A program made the position numbers and the translations under genes. DNA of 7,006 nt from Selenomonadaceae bacterium. GTDB lineage: Bacteria > Bacillota > Negativicutes > Selenomonadales > Selenomonadaceae. The notes under the pieces were generated by a model. The model ran no database searches and was not told the origin of the DNA. It saw only the letters and a list, made by a program, of their open reading frames with translations. Location: assembly GCA_017484235.1 (NCBI GenBank), contig JAFUTM010000290.1, positions 1 through 7,006 of the forward strand. Reading direction: 5' to 3'. Positions 1 to 5,130 of the stretch are shown here, piece by piece; the stretch's first letter is position 1; each line of letters starts with the position of its first letter.

Positions 1-159
1 GTTTATCATTTGATTGACAAAAGATTTATATTGGACGACGTATATATGGCTAGCAATGACGATGAAAATAAAGATGTCAAAAATGAGATAAAAGTGTCAA
101 TCTTTGAGGATATGATTGTTGACGTTCGCAATGTGTTTAAGTGGTGGATCAGCAATTAA
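1..159 (+). CDS. C-terminal end of an unidentified acidic protein (5' partial)
   Basis: Frame 1 is open from the first base to the TAA at 157-159, giving the last 52 residues of a protein whose start lies outside the window. I do not recognise it. Visible features are an acidic, charged stretch (residues about 18-31, rich in D, E, N and K) and a hydrophobic, tryptophan-containing end (VFKWWISN). It lies 65 nt upstream of the GTPase gene on the same strand, with no T-tract terminator between them, so co-transcription is likely. If the GTPase belongs to a conflict-type locus this could be its partner, but 52 residues are too few to assign a function. Codon use and the clean stop support a real coding end; the alternative is chance openness of an AT-rich frame. 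Confidence 0.55.
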   Translation, partial: VYHLIDKRFILDDVYMASNDDENKDVKNEIKVSIFEDMIVDVRNVFKWWISN

Positions 160-175
160 AAAATTTGTAATGTTG

Positions 176-195
176 CAGAAGGCGCAGCCCTTCTG
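176..195 (+). other. Intercistronic hairpin upstream of the GTPase gene
   Basis: CAGAAGG (176-182) pairs perfectly with CCTTCTG (189-195) across a 6-nt loop. No run of T follows, so this is not a standard intrinsic terminator. It lies 18 nt upstream of the AAGGTG ribosome binding site of the GTPase gene. It may be a transcript-stabilising or processing stem, or it may have no function. Confidence 0.4.
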
Positions 196-224
196 ATAAG
201 CTTTACCAACTTTAAGGTGTTAAT

Positions 225-1406
225 ATGTCAATATTTAATTCGTTATTCCATTCGGAAGAAGTCCTTTGCCCACATTGTATGAGGAAACTCAGCCTCAGTA
301 ATATGCGATTTTACTGCACTTATGAAACGGAAAGGCACCACGAGGTATTTTTATCGTTGCTTGACAAAATACATAAGCGGTTGCCAGTTTGTAATCGAAA
401 CTTTTGTAAGGGTAAGGGCAAGCCCGTTTTAGAAGCAGTATGTCGATTTTGCAGCGAGCCATTGCCGCCTCAAATTATGTTCCATAAAAAATATTTAAGG
501 TTCTGCGTACTCGGTGTTGCAGGCGCTGGCAAGTCCAGTTACTTGACAACGATGCTACACGAGCTTAAATATTCTGCATTGTCTTGGGTAATTCAGCCGA
601 TGAATTCATTTACCAGCAAGAGTGCTCAAGCTGCTGATTATAATGTCTATGAGGCAAGGCACTGCCCAGAAGGCACAAAGTCCGGCGTGGCACCTACACC
701 TCAGCAATGGGTAATCCTGGACAACAGCGGCAGCAACCAAAACTCTGATGAAATACCAACCTACGCCCTGACAATTTACGATGGCGCCGGTGAAGACTGT
801 GAAAGAATCGGCGATGAAGGCATTGATGAAACCATTCGGCATTATATATCCGGCTCAAAGATGCTGGTTATTATGTTTGATCCTTTGCTTTTGACCAGCG
901 TTCGTGCTGCAATTCCTCCGGAAATTTTAAATGTCTCAATGGCGACGGAACGCCAAACGAGTGCGCCGGCCAATATGGTGACAATGGCAAATTCTCTCGC
1001 AAATTATATAAGGCAGAGCTGTAATATCTCTCCTGGCAAAAAGATTGATCGTCAGGCGGCTATTGTCATCACTAAACTTGATACTTTAAAAAATATTCCG
1101 AATGCGTTTGGCGATTCGTCAACGGTGATGAAATCCAGCCCTCACAGTAAAGCCAAAGCTTTTGTTGAGGCTGACAGTAAAATGGTCGATATGGAAATAC
1201 GTGATTGGCTCAAACGTCAAGGCGAAACAGCCTTCCTTGATGCGATTGATGCTAATTTTATGCCAAATAAAGTTCGTGTATTCGGCGTATCCAGTTTTGG
1301 CCAGCCGCCAGATAGATTAAAAAGACTACCAACACTTACTCCGCATCGTGTCCTTGATCCGATTATGTGGATGCTCGCTGGTGAAGGTATCGTGCCCATT
1401 TTGTAG
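225..1406 (+). CDS. P-loop GTPase with N-terminal zinc-ribbon-like region (DO-GTPase2-like)
   Basis: A 393-residue protein starting at ATG 225, with AAGGTG (214-219) 5 nt upstream. The N-terminus holds cysteines resembling a treble-clef or zinc ribbon: C15 and C18 (CPHC), C31, C56, C61, then C73 and C76 (CRFC). The GTPase signature motifs then follow in order: G1 P-loop GVAGAGKS (97-104), G3 DGAG (186-189, followed by E190), G4 TKLD (283-286), and a G5-like GVSS (354-357). The end (HRVLDPIMWML, about 374-384) resembles the C-terminal signature I associate with DO-GTPase2 proteins. The full motif set suggests active GTP binding and hydrolysis. No signal peptide or transmembrane helix is seen, so it is probably cytoplasmic. 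Family knowledge: such GTPases occur in multi-gene NTP-dependent conflict loci, where they act as switches for effectors. Assignment to that exact family is from memory of motifs and is inference; the GTPase fold is well supported. It is the last gene of its unit, with a terminator following. Confidence 0.8.
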   Translation: MSIFNSLFHSEEVLCPHCMRKLSLSNMRFYCTYETERHHEVFLSLLDKIHKRLPVCNRNFCKGKGKPVLEAVCRFCSEPLPPQIMFHKKYLRFCVLGVAGAGKSSYLTTMLHELKYSALSWVIQPMNSFTSKSAQAADYNVYEARHCPEGTKSGVAPTPQQWVILDNSGSNQNSDEIPTYALTIYDGAGEDCERIGDEGIDETIRHYISGSKMLVIMFDPLLLTSVRAAIPPEILNVSMATERQTSAPANMVTMANSLANYIRQSCNISPGKKIDRQAAIVITKLDTLKNIPNAFGDSSTVMKSSPHSKAKAFVEADSKMVDMEIRDWLKRQGETAFLDAIDANFMPNKVRVFGVSSFGQPPDRLKRLPTLTPHRVLDPIMWMLAGEGIVPIL

Positions 1407-1438
1407 TTTAAAACACAACCTGCAATCTCTGTTAATTT

Positions 1439-1474
1439 GCCGTCCAGTTATCATTACAGACGGCTTTTGCTTTT
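1439..1474 (+). terminator. Rho-independent terminator after the GTPase gene
   Basis: GCCGTC (1439-1444) pairs with GACGGC (1459-1464) across a 14-nt loop in which GT/AC can extend the stem. It is followed directly by TTTTGCTTTT (1465-1474). It lies 32 nt after the GTPase stop and separates that unit from ysxC. Confidence 0.8.
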
Positions 1475-1523
1475 CCCAAGAGGATTCAGCGCTAATGATA
1501 ATTTTAAACTAAACACAAATGTT

Positions 1524-1531
1524 AAGAGGTG
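1524..1531 (+). promoter_or_regulatory. Ribosome binding site that fixes the ysxC start
   Basis: AAGAGGTG lies 6 nt before ATG 1538. An in-frame GTG at 1529 would sit inside this Shine-Dalgarno sequence, so the ATG is the better start. No convincing promoter is visible between the terminator and here; only a GATAAT (1497-1502) without a clear -35 partner was noticed. Confidence 0.75.
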
Positions 1532-1537
1532 TTTGAA

Positions 1538-2245
1538 ATGTCAGAAAAAGTTATTGTAACCAGAAGTGATTATGTTACTTCGGCGGTTGGCAAAGCACAG
1601 TATCCTGACCATAAATTACCAGAAATCGTATTCATCGGCAGATCAAATGTCGGCAAGTCCTCTCTAATAAATTCATTAACCAGGCGGAACAATCTCGCTC
1701 GTGTGTCTCAGACACCAGGCAAAACTCAGACTATTAATTTTTACAAAGTCGGATTAAAAATCCACACTGACGACGCCGACACTCGCCGTCACAATATAGA
1801 TGAAAGCAACAATTTAAATTCTACTTACACTGAAAATGCAGCCACTGAAGCAGTCAATATTGCCCGCCGTGAATTTTATCTTGTCGACCTGCCAGGCTAC
1901 GGTTATGCAAAGACGAGCAAATCAAATCGCAAGTTATGGGCTAAATTCATTGAGGAATACTTGATGATGAGCGACAATATTAAATTTGTCTGCCAGCTGA
2001 TTGATATCCGCCACGCTCCAATGGATTCTGATTTAAATATGTTTGAATGGATTGTGAGTCATAGCCTGCCTGTGATAATTGCTGCAACCAAGTCGGATAA
2101 AATAAGTAAAAGTGCCAGAACTAAGCAAGTTGATAATATCAAAAAAATTTTTAATATTCCAGAGCTGCCAATCCTGCCATATTCATCAATAAAAAATGAA
2201 GGTCGTTCAGAATTACTTGACGTGATAGCCGACTCTCTGTTATAA
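1538..2245 (+). CDS. ysxC: Ribosome biogenesis GTP-binding protein YsxC/EngB, with an internal insert
   Basis: A 235-residue essential-type GTPase of the TrmE-Era-EngA-EngB group, needed for assembly of the large ribosomal subunit. Motifs: G1 GRSNVGKS (34-41), switch I region TPGKTQTINF (59-68), G3 DLPGYGYAK (117-125), G4 TKSD (184-187), and G5-like SSIKNEG (216-222). All are intact. The family is usually about 195-210 residues. The extra length comes from residues about 73-111, a stretch rich in D, N, T and E between the switch I strand and the G3 strand, where relatives have only a few residues. The reading frame stays open across it, so it is an in-frame insertion rather than a frameshift. 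ysxC often follows lon or clpX; here a terminator and an unrelated GTPase precede it. Its last codons overlap the promoter for ahbA. Confidence 0.95.
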   Translation: MSEKVIVTRSDYVTSAVGKAQYPDHKLPEIVFIGRSNVGKSSLINSLTRRNNLARVSQTPGKTQTINFYKVGLKIHTDDADTRRHNIDESNNLNSTYTENAATEAVNIARREFYLVDLPGYGYAKTSKSNRKLWAKFIEEYLMMSDNIKFVCQLIDIRHAPMDSDLNMFEWIVSHSLPVIIAATKSDKISKSARTKQVDNIKKIFNIPELPILPYSSIKNEGRSELLDVIADSLL

Positions 2246-2246
2246 T
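2217..2246 (+). promoter_or_regulatory. Sigma-70 type promoter for ahbA, inside the end of ysxC
   Basis: TTGACG (2217-2222) and TATAAT (2241-2246) are separated by 18 nt. This gives 5/6 and 6/6 matches to consensus. The -10 box overlaps the ysxC stop codon TAA (2243-2245). Transcription would begin near 2253 and give a leader of about 40 nt before ahbA. This is the best promoter in the window and probably drives ahbA, the restriction-modification pair and ahbB. Confidence 0.65.
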
Positions 2247-2259
2247 AAGAAAAATGAAT

Positions 2260-2281
2260 AACGTTCATATATTTTGACGTT
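2260..2281 (+). promoter_or_regulatory. Short inverted repeat downstream of the ahbA promoter (possible operator)
   Basis: AACGT (2260-2264) and ACGTT (2277-2281) form an inverted repeat with a 12-nt AT-rich spacer. It starts roughly 7 nt after the predicted transcription start and ends at the ahbA ribosome binding site. The position would suit a repressor site, but the arms are only 5 bp and could be chance. Confidence 0.25.
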
Positions 2282-2288
2282 GGAGGAG
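2282..2288 (+). promoter_or_regulatory. Strong ribosome binding site that fixes the ahbA start
   Basis: GGAGGAG lies 6 nt before ATG 2295. The upstream in-frame TTG at 2274 has no such site and would place this sequence inside the coding region, so ATG 2295 is chosen. Confidence 0.85.
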
Positions 2289-2294
2289 ACGGCT

Positions 2295-2750
2295 ATGACG
2301 AAACTTACATTGTTTGACAAAGCTCTGCTGAATTTATTGCAGACAAATATTCCAGTCTGCAGCCACCCATTTTCGGCGATGGCAGTCGAATTGAATACTG
2401 ATGAGCAGACGGTAATCAATCGACTTCGTGAATTAAAGGCGGCAGGCTATTTGCGTAGAATAGGAACGTTTTTTGACTCAAACAAACTCGGCTATCAAGG
2501 CACGCTGGTTGCGCTGGCGGTCGACGCTTCAAAGATGCAGTCGGTTGCTGAATCAATAAATCGTTATCCAGGCGCGACTCACAATTATGAACGTGAGGGC
2601 AAATACAATCTCTGGTTTACTCTGCTGACGCCGAGCGTTGAGCAGGAGCAGCGAATTTTATCAGAAGTCCGCTCACTTGCCGGCGTCAATGATATGCTTT
2701 GCCTCAAGTCCAATAAAAAGTACAAGGTCAATGTGCAATTTAAGTTGTAA
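2295..2750 (+). CDS. ahbA: Siroheme decarboxylase subunit AhbA
   Basis: A 151-residue Lrp/AsnC-like protein. Residues about 5-60 form a winged-helix-like domain and the rest an AsnC-type ferredoxin-like domain. The signature THNYER (95-100) followed by YNLWFTL (104-110) is typical of siroheme decarboxylases (AhbA/AhbB and the NirD/L/G/H proteins of heme d1 synthesis) and not of amino-acid-responsive regulators. Family knowledge: AhbA and AhbB act together in the cytoplasm, removing the two acetate carboxyl groups at C12 and C18 of siroheme to give 12,18-didecarboxysiroheme in the alternative (siroheme-dependent) heme pathway. The partner ahbB lies 1.57 kb downstream, separated by a restriction-modification pair. 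It is likely transcribed from the promoter in ysxC. The later enzymes AhbC and AhbD are not in the window. Subunit identity (A rather than B) rests on motif flavour and gene order. Confidence 0.9.
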   Translation: MTKLTLFDKALLNLLQTNIPVCSHPFSAMAVELNTDEQTVINRLRELKAAGYLRRIGTFFDSNKLGYQGTLVALAVDASKMQSVAESINRYPGATHNYEREGKYNLWFTLLTPSVEQEQRILSEVRSLAGVNDMLCLKSNKKYKVNVQFKL

Positions 2751-2753
2751 TAA

Positions 2754-2764
2754 ATTTGAGATGA
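2754..2764 (+). repeat. Left copy of imperfect direct repeat flanking the restriction-modification pair
   Basis: ATTTGAGATGA recurs as ATTTGAAATGA at 4304-4314 (10 of 11 identical). This copy lies in the 21-nt gap between the ahbA stop and the methyltransferase start. It could be a target-site duplication or recombination scar, or an AT-rich coincidence. Confidence 0.4.
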
Positions 2765-2771
2765 GTATAAT

Positions 2772-3722
2772 ATGAAGTTGTTAGAGTTTCAGTATGAATG
2801 TCAAGATGCACTAACATTTTGCCGCAAAGTTCCTGCTGGTGAATTTAAACTGATCATTACTTCGCCGCCATACAACATCGGCAAAGAATACGAGACCAAA
2901 ATCGGTATTGATAAATATCTTGAGAATATGAAACCTCTTCTGAGTGAATTTGTTAGAATACTTGCTAATGATGGAAGTATTTGTTGGCAAGTTGGAAATT
3001 ACGTCGATAATGGTGAAGTCTTTCCATTGGATATTTATTATTATCAGATATTTAAATCCTTCGGTTTGAAGTTGAGAAATAGAATTATTTGGCATTTCGG
3101 TCACGGTCTACATTGTTCAAAAAGGTTTAGCGGTCGATATGAAACCATTTTGTGGTTCACAAAATCAGACGATTATATATTCAATCTTGATGATGTTCGC
3201 ATTCCGTCAAAATATCCTGGCAAGCGATATTTTAAAGGTGCTAAAAAAGGCCAGATTAGTGGAAATCCAAAAGGCAAAAATCCTGAAGATGTTTGGGAAG
3301 TGACTATTGAACGTTTGATTGATGATTGGGATTGTGGGCTTTGGGATATTCCTAATGTAAAAGCTAATCACCCAGAAAAGGTCAATCATCCTTGTCAATA
3401 TCCGGTTGAACTTGTCGAGCGTTGTGTTTTGGCCTTGAGTAATGAAGGCGATAAAATTTATGATCCGTTTGCAGGTGTAGCCTCAACGTTAATTGGAGCA
3501 TTGAAAAATAATCGACGCGCTTATGGAACAGAATTAAGCGAAGAATACGTTACAATCGGGACACAAAGATTAAAATTACTCTCTGAAGACAAATTAACCA
3601 CACGGCCAATCTATCAAAAAATTTATGTGCCTAAACCAACAGACAAAGTGGCAAAACGTCCAAAAGAATGGGATAATTACAATGAAAATGATTCAGTACT
3701 ACAGTCACTTAAATGGACTTGA
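2772..3722 (+). CDS. Type II DNA amino-methyltransferase (beta class; N4-cytosine or N6-adenine)
   Basis: A 316-residue S-adenosylmethionine-dependent DNA methyltransferase with the circularly permuted beta-class order. Catalytic motif IV TSPPY (30-34) comes near the N-terminus. It is followed by a target-recognition region including GHGLHCSKRFSGRYE (110-124), motif X-like HPCQYP (206-211), motif I DPFAG (231-235), and a motif II acidic residue in GTELSEEY (E254). SPPY instead of D/NPPY favours N4-cytosine methylation, as in the BglII and BamHI systems, but N6-adenine cannot be excluded. Motif I reads GVAS where GSGT is usual. It starts at ATG 2772, 21 nt after ahbA, with only a weak TGAGATGAG upstream, so translation may rely on coupling. 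Its end overlaps the endonuclease gene by 41 nt. Its role is to protect host DNA from the adjacent endonuclease. Confidence 0.9.
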   Translation: MKLLEFQYECQDALTFCRKVPAGEFKLIITSPPYNIGKEYETKIGIDKYLENMKPLLSEFVRILANDGSICWQVGNYVDNGEVFPLDIYYYQIFKSFGLKLRNRIIWHFGHGLHCSKRFSGRYETILWFTKSDDYIFNLDDVRIPSKYPGKRYFKGAKKGQISGNPKGKNPEDVWEVTIERLIDDWDCGLWDIPNVKANHPEKVNHPCQYPVELVERCVLALSNEGDKIYDPFAGVASTLIGALKNNRRAYGTELSEEYVTIGTQRLKLLSEDKLTTRPIYQKIYVPKPTDKVAKRPKEWDNYNENDSVLQSLKWT

Positions 3723-4314
3723 ATTTTTGATTGTCCATAAGCCTAAACTTTGGCGAGAAATCATTAATGTTATAGAAAAAGTTGATGCTTCCGATACCTT
3801 AACGAAAATCAGTTCGGAAAAGACTAAAAAGGGCAAACTGCTTTATTCACCGACAGAATTAAATGCACTATTTAAAGATGAATTTACAAAACTAAATTGG
3901 CGAGAGATGAGAACACATTATTACGTGAATGAAGATTTACAAACAACGAAAAATTCTGTAGATATACGCGATGAAAAATTTCAAAAACAATTCATCGAAA
4001 ATCACGGATTTGTAGCATATAGGACTTATAATCAAGTTGATTTTGTCAAAGAAAGAGTTGCAGTTGAAGTTCAATTCGGAAAGTATTTTGCAGTTCAATA
4101 CGACCTGCACGTTAAGCATACTTTTTTCTTTGAACGCGGCGATATTGACGTTGGCGTTGAAATAATTCCGATGCATAGTTTGATGAAAGAGATGTCCTCA
4201 GGTGTTGCTTGGTATGAAAATGAATTAACAAATATTGTTCGTGAAGGGCGATCTAATCCTTCTGTTCCCATAATTTTAATTGGTGTTGCACCAAACGATA
4301 ATTATTTGAAATGA
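3682..4314 (+). CDS. BglII-type type II restriction endonuclease
   Basis: A 210-residue protein related to R.BglII. From memory of R.BglII, the region DFVKERVAVEVQF (120-132) lines up without gaps with its catalytic segment. This places D120, E129 and Q131 at the positions of the metal-binding and catalytic D84, E93 and Q95 (a PD-(D/E)xK fold variant with Q in place of K). The N-terminus (MKMIQYYSHLNGLEFL..PKLWREI) also resembles the BglII start, which supports ATG 3682 over the upstream in-frame ATG 3625. The C-terminal half (IIPMHSLMKEMSSG, 161-174, and PIILIGV, 196-202) is unlike my recollection of BglII, so the cut site cannot be read from the sequence; a GATC-centred site such as AGATCT or RGATCY is only one option. 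No strong ribosome binding site is seen. The 41-nt overlap with the methyltransferase suggests coupled, lower and later expression, which suits a toxic enzyme. Confidence 0.88.
   Translation: MKMIQYYSHLNGLEFLIVHKPKLWREIINVIEKVDASDTLTKISSEKTKKGKLLYSPTELNALFKDEFTKLNWREMRTHYYVNEDLQTTKNSVDIRDEKFQKQFIENHGFVAYRTYNQVDFVKERVAVEVQFGKYFAVQYDLHVKHTFFFERGDIDVGVEIIPMHSLMKEMSSGVAWYENELTNIVREGRSNPSVPIILIGVAPNDNYLK
4304..4314 (+). repeat. Right copy of imperfect direct repeat, containing the endonuclease stop
   Basis: ATTTGAAATGA matches 2754-2764 at 10 of 11 positions. It encodes the last residues of the endonuclease and its TGA stop (4312-4314). If the repeat is a target duplication, the stop codon is host-derived. 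Confidence 0.4.
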
Positions 4315-4323
4315 TGTGAGCAA

Positions 4324-4806
4324 TTGAAAACTGATGAAATAAGTCCGCAGGAGAAGGCTGTTATTCGGGCCTTGCAGGGCGACTTTCCATTATGTGAAGA
4401 GCCATACAAAGTTCTTGCTGATCAAGCTGGTATGACGGAGCAGGAATTTATTGACTGTGTAAAAAGTCTAACTAATGATAAGAAGATACGTAAAATGGGC
4501 GCTGTGCTTAGGCATCGTGAAGCCGGTTTTGTTGCCAACGCCCTTTGTGCCTGGTTTGTGCCGCCGGAGCACCTGGACGAAGTGGCGCTGAAGATGATTC
4601 AAAATCCGGCTGTTTCGCACTGCTACGACAGGACAACTGCGCCGAATTGGAATTATAATTTATATACAATGGTCCACGCAAAATCGCGTTCCGAATGTGA
4701 AAGGATTATCAACGAATTATCTGAGGTGACGGGCATAACTCAGTTTCAGATCCTCTACTCTAAAAAAGAATGGAAAAAAACCAGTATGAAATATTTTTGT
4801 GAGTAG
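4324..4806 (+). CDS. ahbB: Siroheme decarboxylase subunit AhbB
   Basis: A 160-residue Lrp/AsnC-like protein, paralogous to AhbA. The N-terminal winged-helix-like domain covers about 7-65. The second domain carries SHCYDR (98-103) and WNYNLYTMVH (109-118), the siroheme-decarboxylase signature. The end, YSKKEWKKTSMKYF (145-158), matches the usual AhbB tail, so the protein is complete. It is expected to pair with AhbA to convert siroheme to 12,18-didecarboxysiroheme. The start is TTG 4324. An in-frame TGA (the endonuclease stop) lies four codons upstream, and the first ATG would remove the N-terminal helices, so TTG is the only reasonable choice. GTGAG (4316-4320) is a weak ribosome binding site only 3 nt away. 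Translation therefore probably depends on ribosomes finishing the endonuclease gene, and expression may be low relative to ahbA. Confidence 0.9.
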   Translation: MKTDEISPQEKAVIRALQGDFPLCEEPYKVLADQAGMTEQEFIDCVKSLTNDKKIRKMGAVLRHREAGFVANALCAWFVPPEHLDEVALKMIQNPAVSHCYDRTTAPNWNYNLYTMVHAKSRSECERIINELSEVTGITQFQILYSKKEWKKTSMKYFCE

Positions 4807-4943
4807 ATTGTTCTTCGATAAATTAAATTTTTGATTGAATATAATGAAAATTTTTGTTATTATAATGGTAGTTTTGTTTTTGGTTTGTGTTAGTGGCTTT
4901 TAAGTTTTATTTGTTACTTTAGTTTAAATTTTAAAGTTACAGT

Positions 4944-4967
4944 CTTCTTTCTTTTGGAAGAAAGAAG
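4944..4967 (+). repeat. Perfect 10-bp hairpin, possible extragenic repeat
   Basis: CTTCTTTCTT (4944-4953) pairs perfectly with AAGAAAGAAG (4958-4967) around a TTGG loop. No T-run follows on the + strand. Together with the GC-rich stem right after it, it resembles a dispersed extragenic palindrome, but copy number cannot be judged from one window. Confidence 0.55.
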
Positions 4968-4977
4968 CAAAGAAACA

Positions 4978-5013
4978 GTCCGCTGAAGTCGCGTCCGGCG
5001 ACTAAACGCGGAC
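4978..5013 (+). repeat. Nested two-tier stem-loop
   Basis: The outer stem is GTCCGC (4978-4983) with GCGGAC (5008-5013). The inner stem is AGTCGC (4987-4992) with GCGACT (4998-5003), around a GTCCG loop. Both are perfect 6-bp stems separated by small internal loops (TGA and AAAC). The GC content stands out from the AT-rich surroundings, suggesting a conserved RNA structure or a mobile palindromic repeat. Confidence 0.55.
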
Positions 5014-5056
5014 GGCCTCACATCGTGTTCGGCCATTAAACTAATTATGAATGACA

Positions 5057-5106
5057 AATTAGGAATTATTATTTTATTCACCATTCAACATTCCTCATTC
5101 CTAATT
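5057..5106 (+). repeat. AT-rich inverted repeat upstream of the kinase gene
   Basis: AATTAGGAAT (5057-5066) pairs perfectly with ATTCCTAATT (5097-5106) across 30 nt. The right arm holds a short tandem, ATTCCTC followed by ATTCCTA (5090-5103). Such AATTAGGAAT-type repeats are common intergenic material; a miniature element is possible. Confidence 0.45.
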
Positions 5107-5130
5107 AATTTTATTGTGGAGCTGGCATTT

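Larger units (their letters stand above)
2754..4314 (+). mobile_element. Putative inserted type II restriction-modification cassette
   Basis: A compact two-gene cassette (methyltransferase then endonuclease) sits exactly between ahbA and ahbB, which are normally adjacent and make one enzyme. It is bounded by the 11-bp imperfect direct repeat. No transposase, integrase or terminal inverted repeat was seen, so 'mobile' here means a passively moved defence cassette, not a self-moving element. Insertion is inferred from context. Confidence 0.5.
4807..5130 (+). other. 324-nt gene-free region rich in hairpins
   Basis: No convincing coding frame was found. The first 130 nt are very AT-rich, with AAATTTTTG twice (4825-4833, 4848-4856) and a TATAAT at 4861-4866. 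The nearest -35-like TTGAAT (4835-4840) is 20 nt away from that box, so it is only a weak promoter candidate. A block of stem-loops follows at 4944-5034, including a small GGCC...GGCC stem (5014-5017 with 5031-5034). Then comes an AT-rich inverted repeat (5057-5106) and the ribosome binding site GTGGAG (5116-5121) of the kinase gene. The ahb transcript presumably ends here, but no classic terminator with a T-tract is seen. Confidence 0.7.

Noticed and set aside
606..842. Minus-strand open frames, for example here and at 2811-3104, 3937-4176, 5428-5718 and 6564-6998
   Set aside because: All lie antisense inside well-supported + strand genes, show no recognisable motifs, and the proteins look like reverse-strand artefacts.
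2745..2771. TTGTAA...TATAAT directly before the methyltransferase ATG as a promoter
   Set aside because: The spacer is only 15 nt and transcription would start after ATG 2772, so it could not give a full-length methyltransferase message.
3625..3681. Upstream in-frame ATG that would add 19 residues to the endonuclease
   Set aside because: The extra residues have no counterpart in BglII-type enzymes, the homologous N-terminus begins at ATG 3682, and no ribosome binding site supports 3625.
2295..4806. AhbA and AhbB as Lrp/AsnC transcription regulators
   Set aside because: Both carry the siroheme-decarboxylase signatures (THNYER with YNLWFTL; SHCYDR with WNYNLYTMVH), which amino-acid-responsive regulators lack.
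4825..4856. AAATTTTT/AAAATTT pairing after ahbB as a terminator
   Set aside because: The stem would be only A-T pairs and no GC-rich stem is followed by a clear T-tract; stability is too low.
4944..5106. CRISPR array
   Set aside because: The repeats are inverted and non-identical; there is no series of equal direct repeats with unique spacers and no cas gene.
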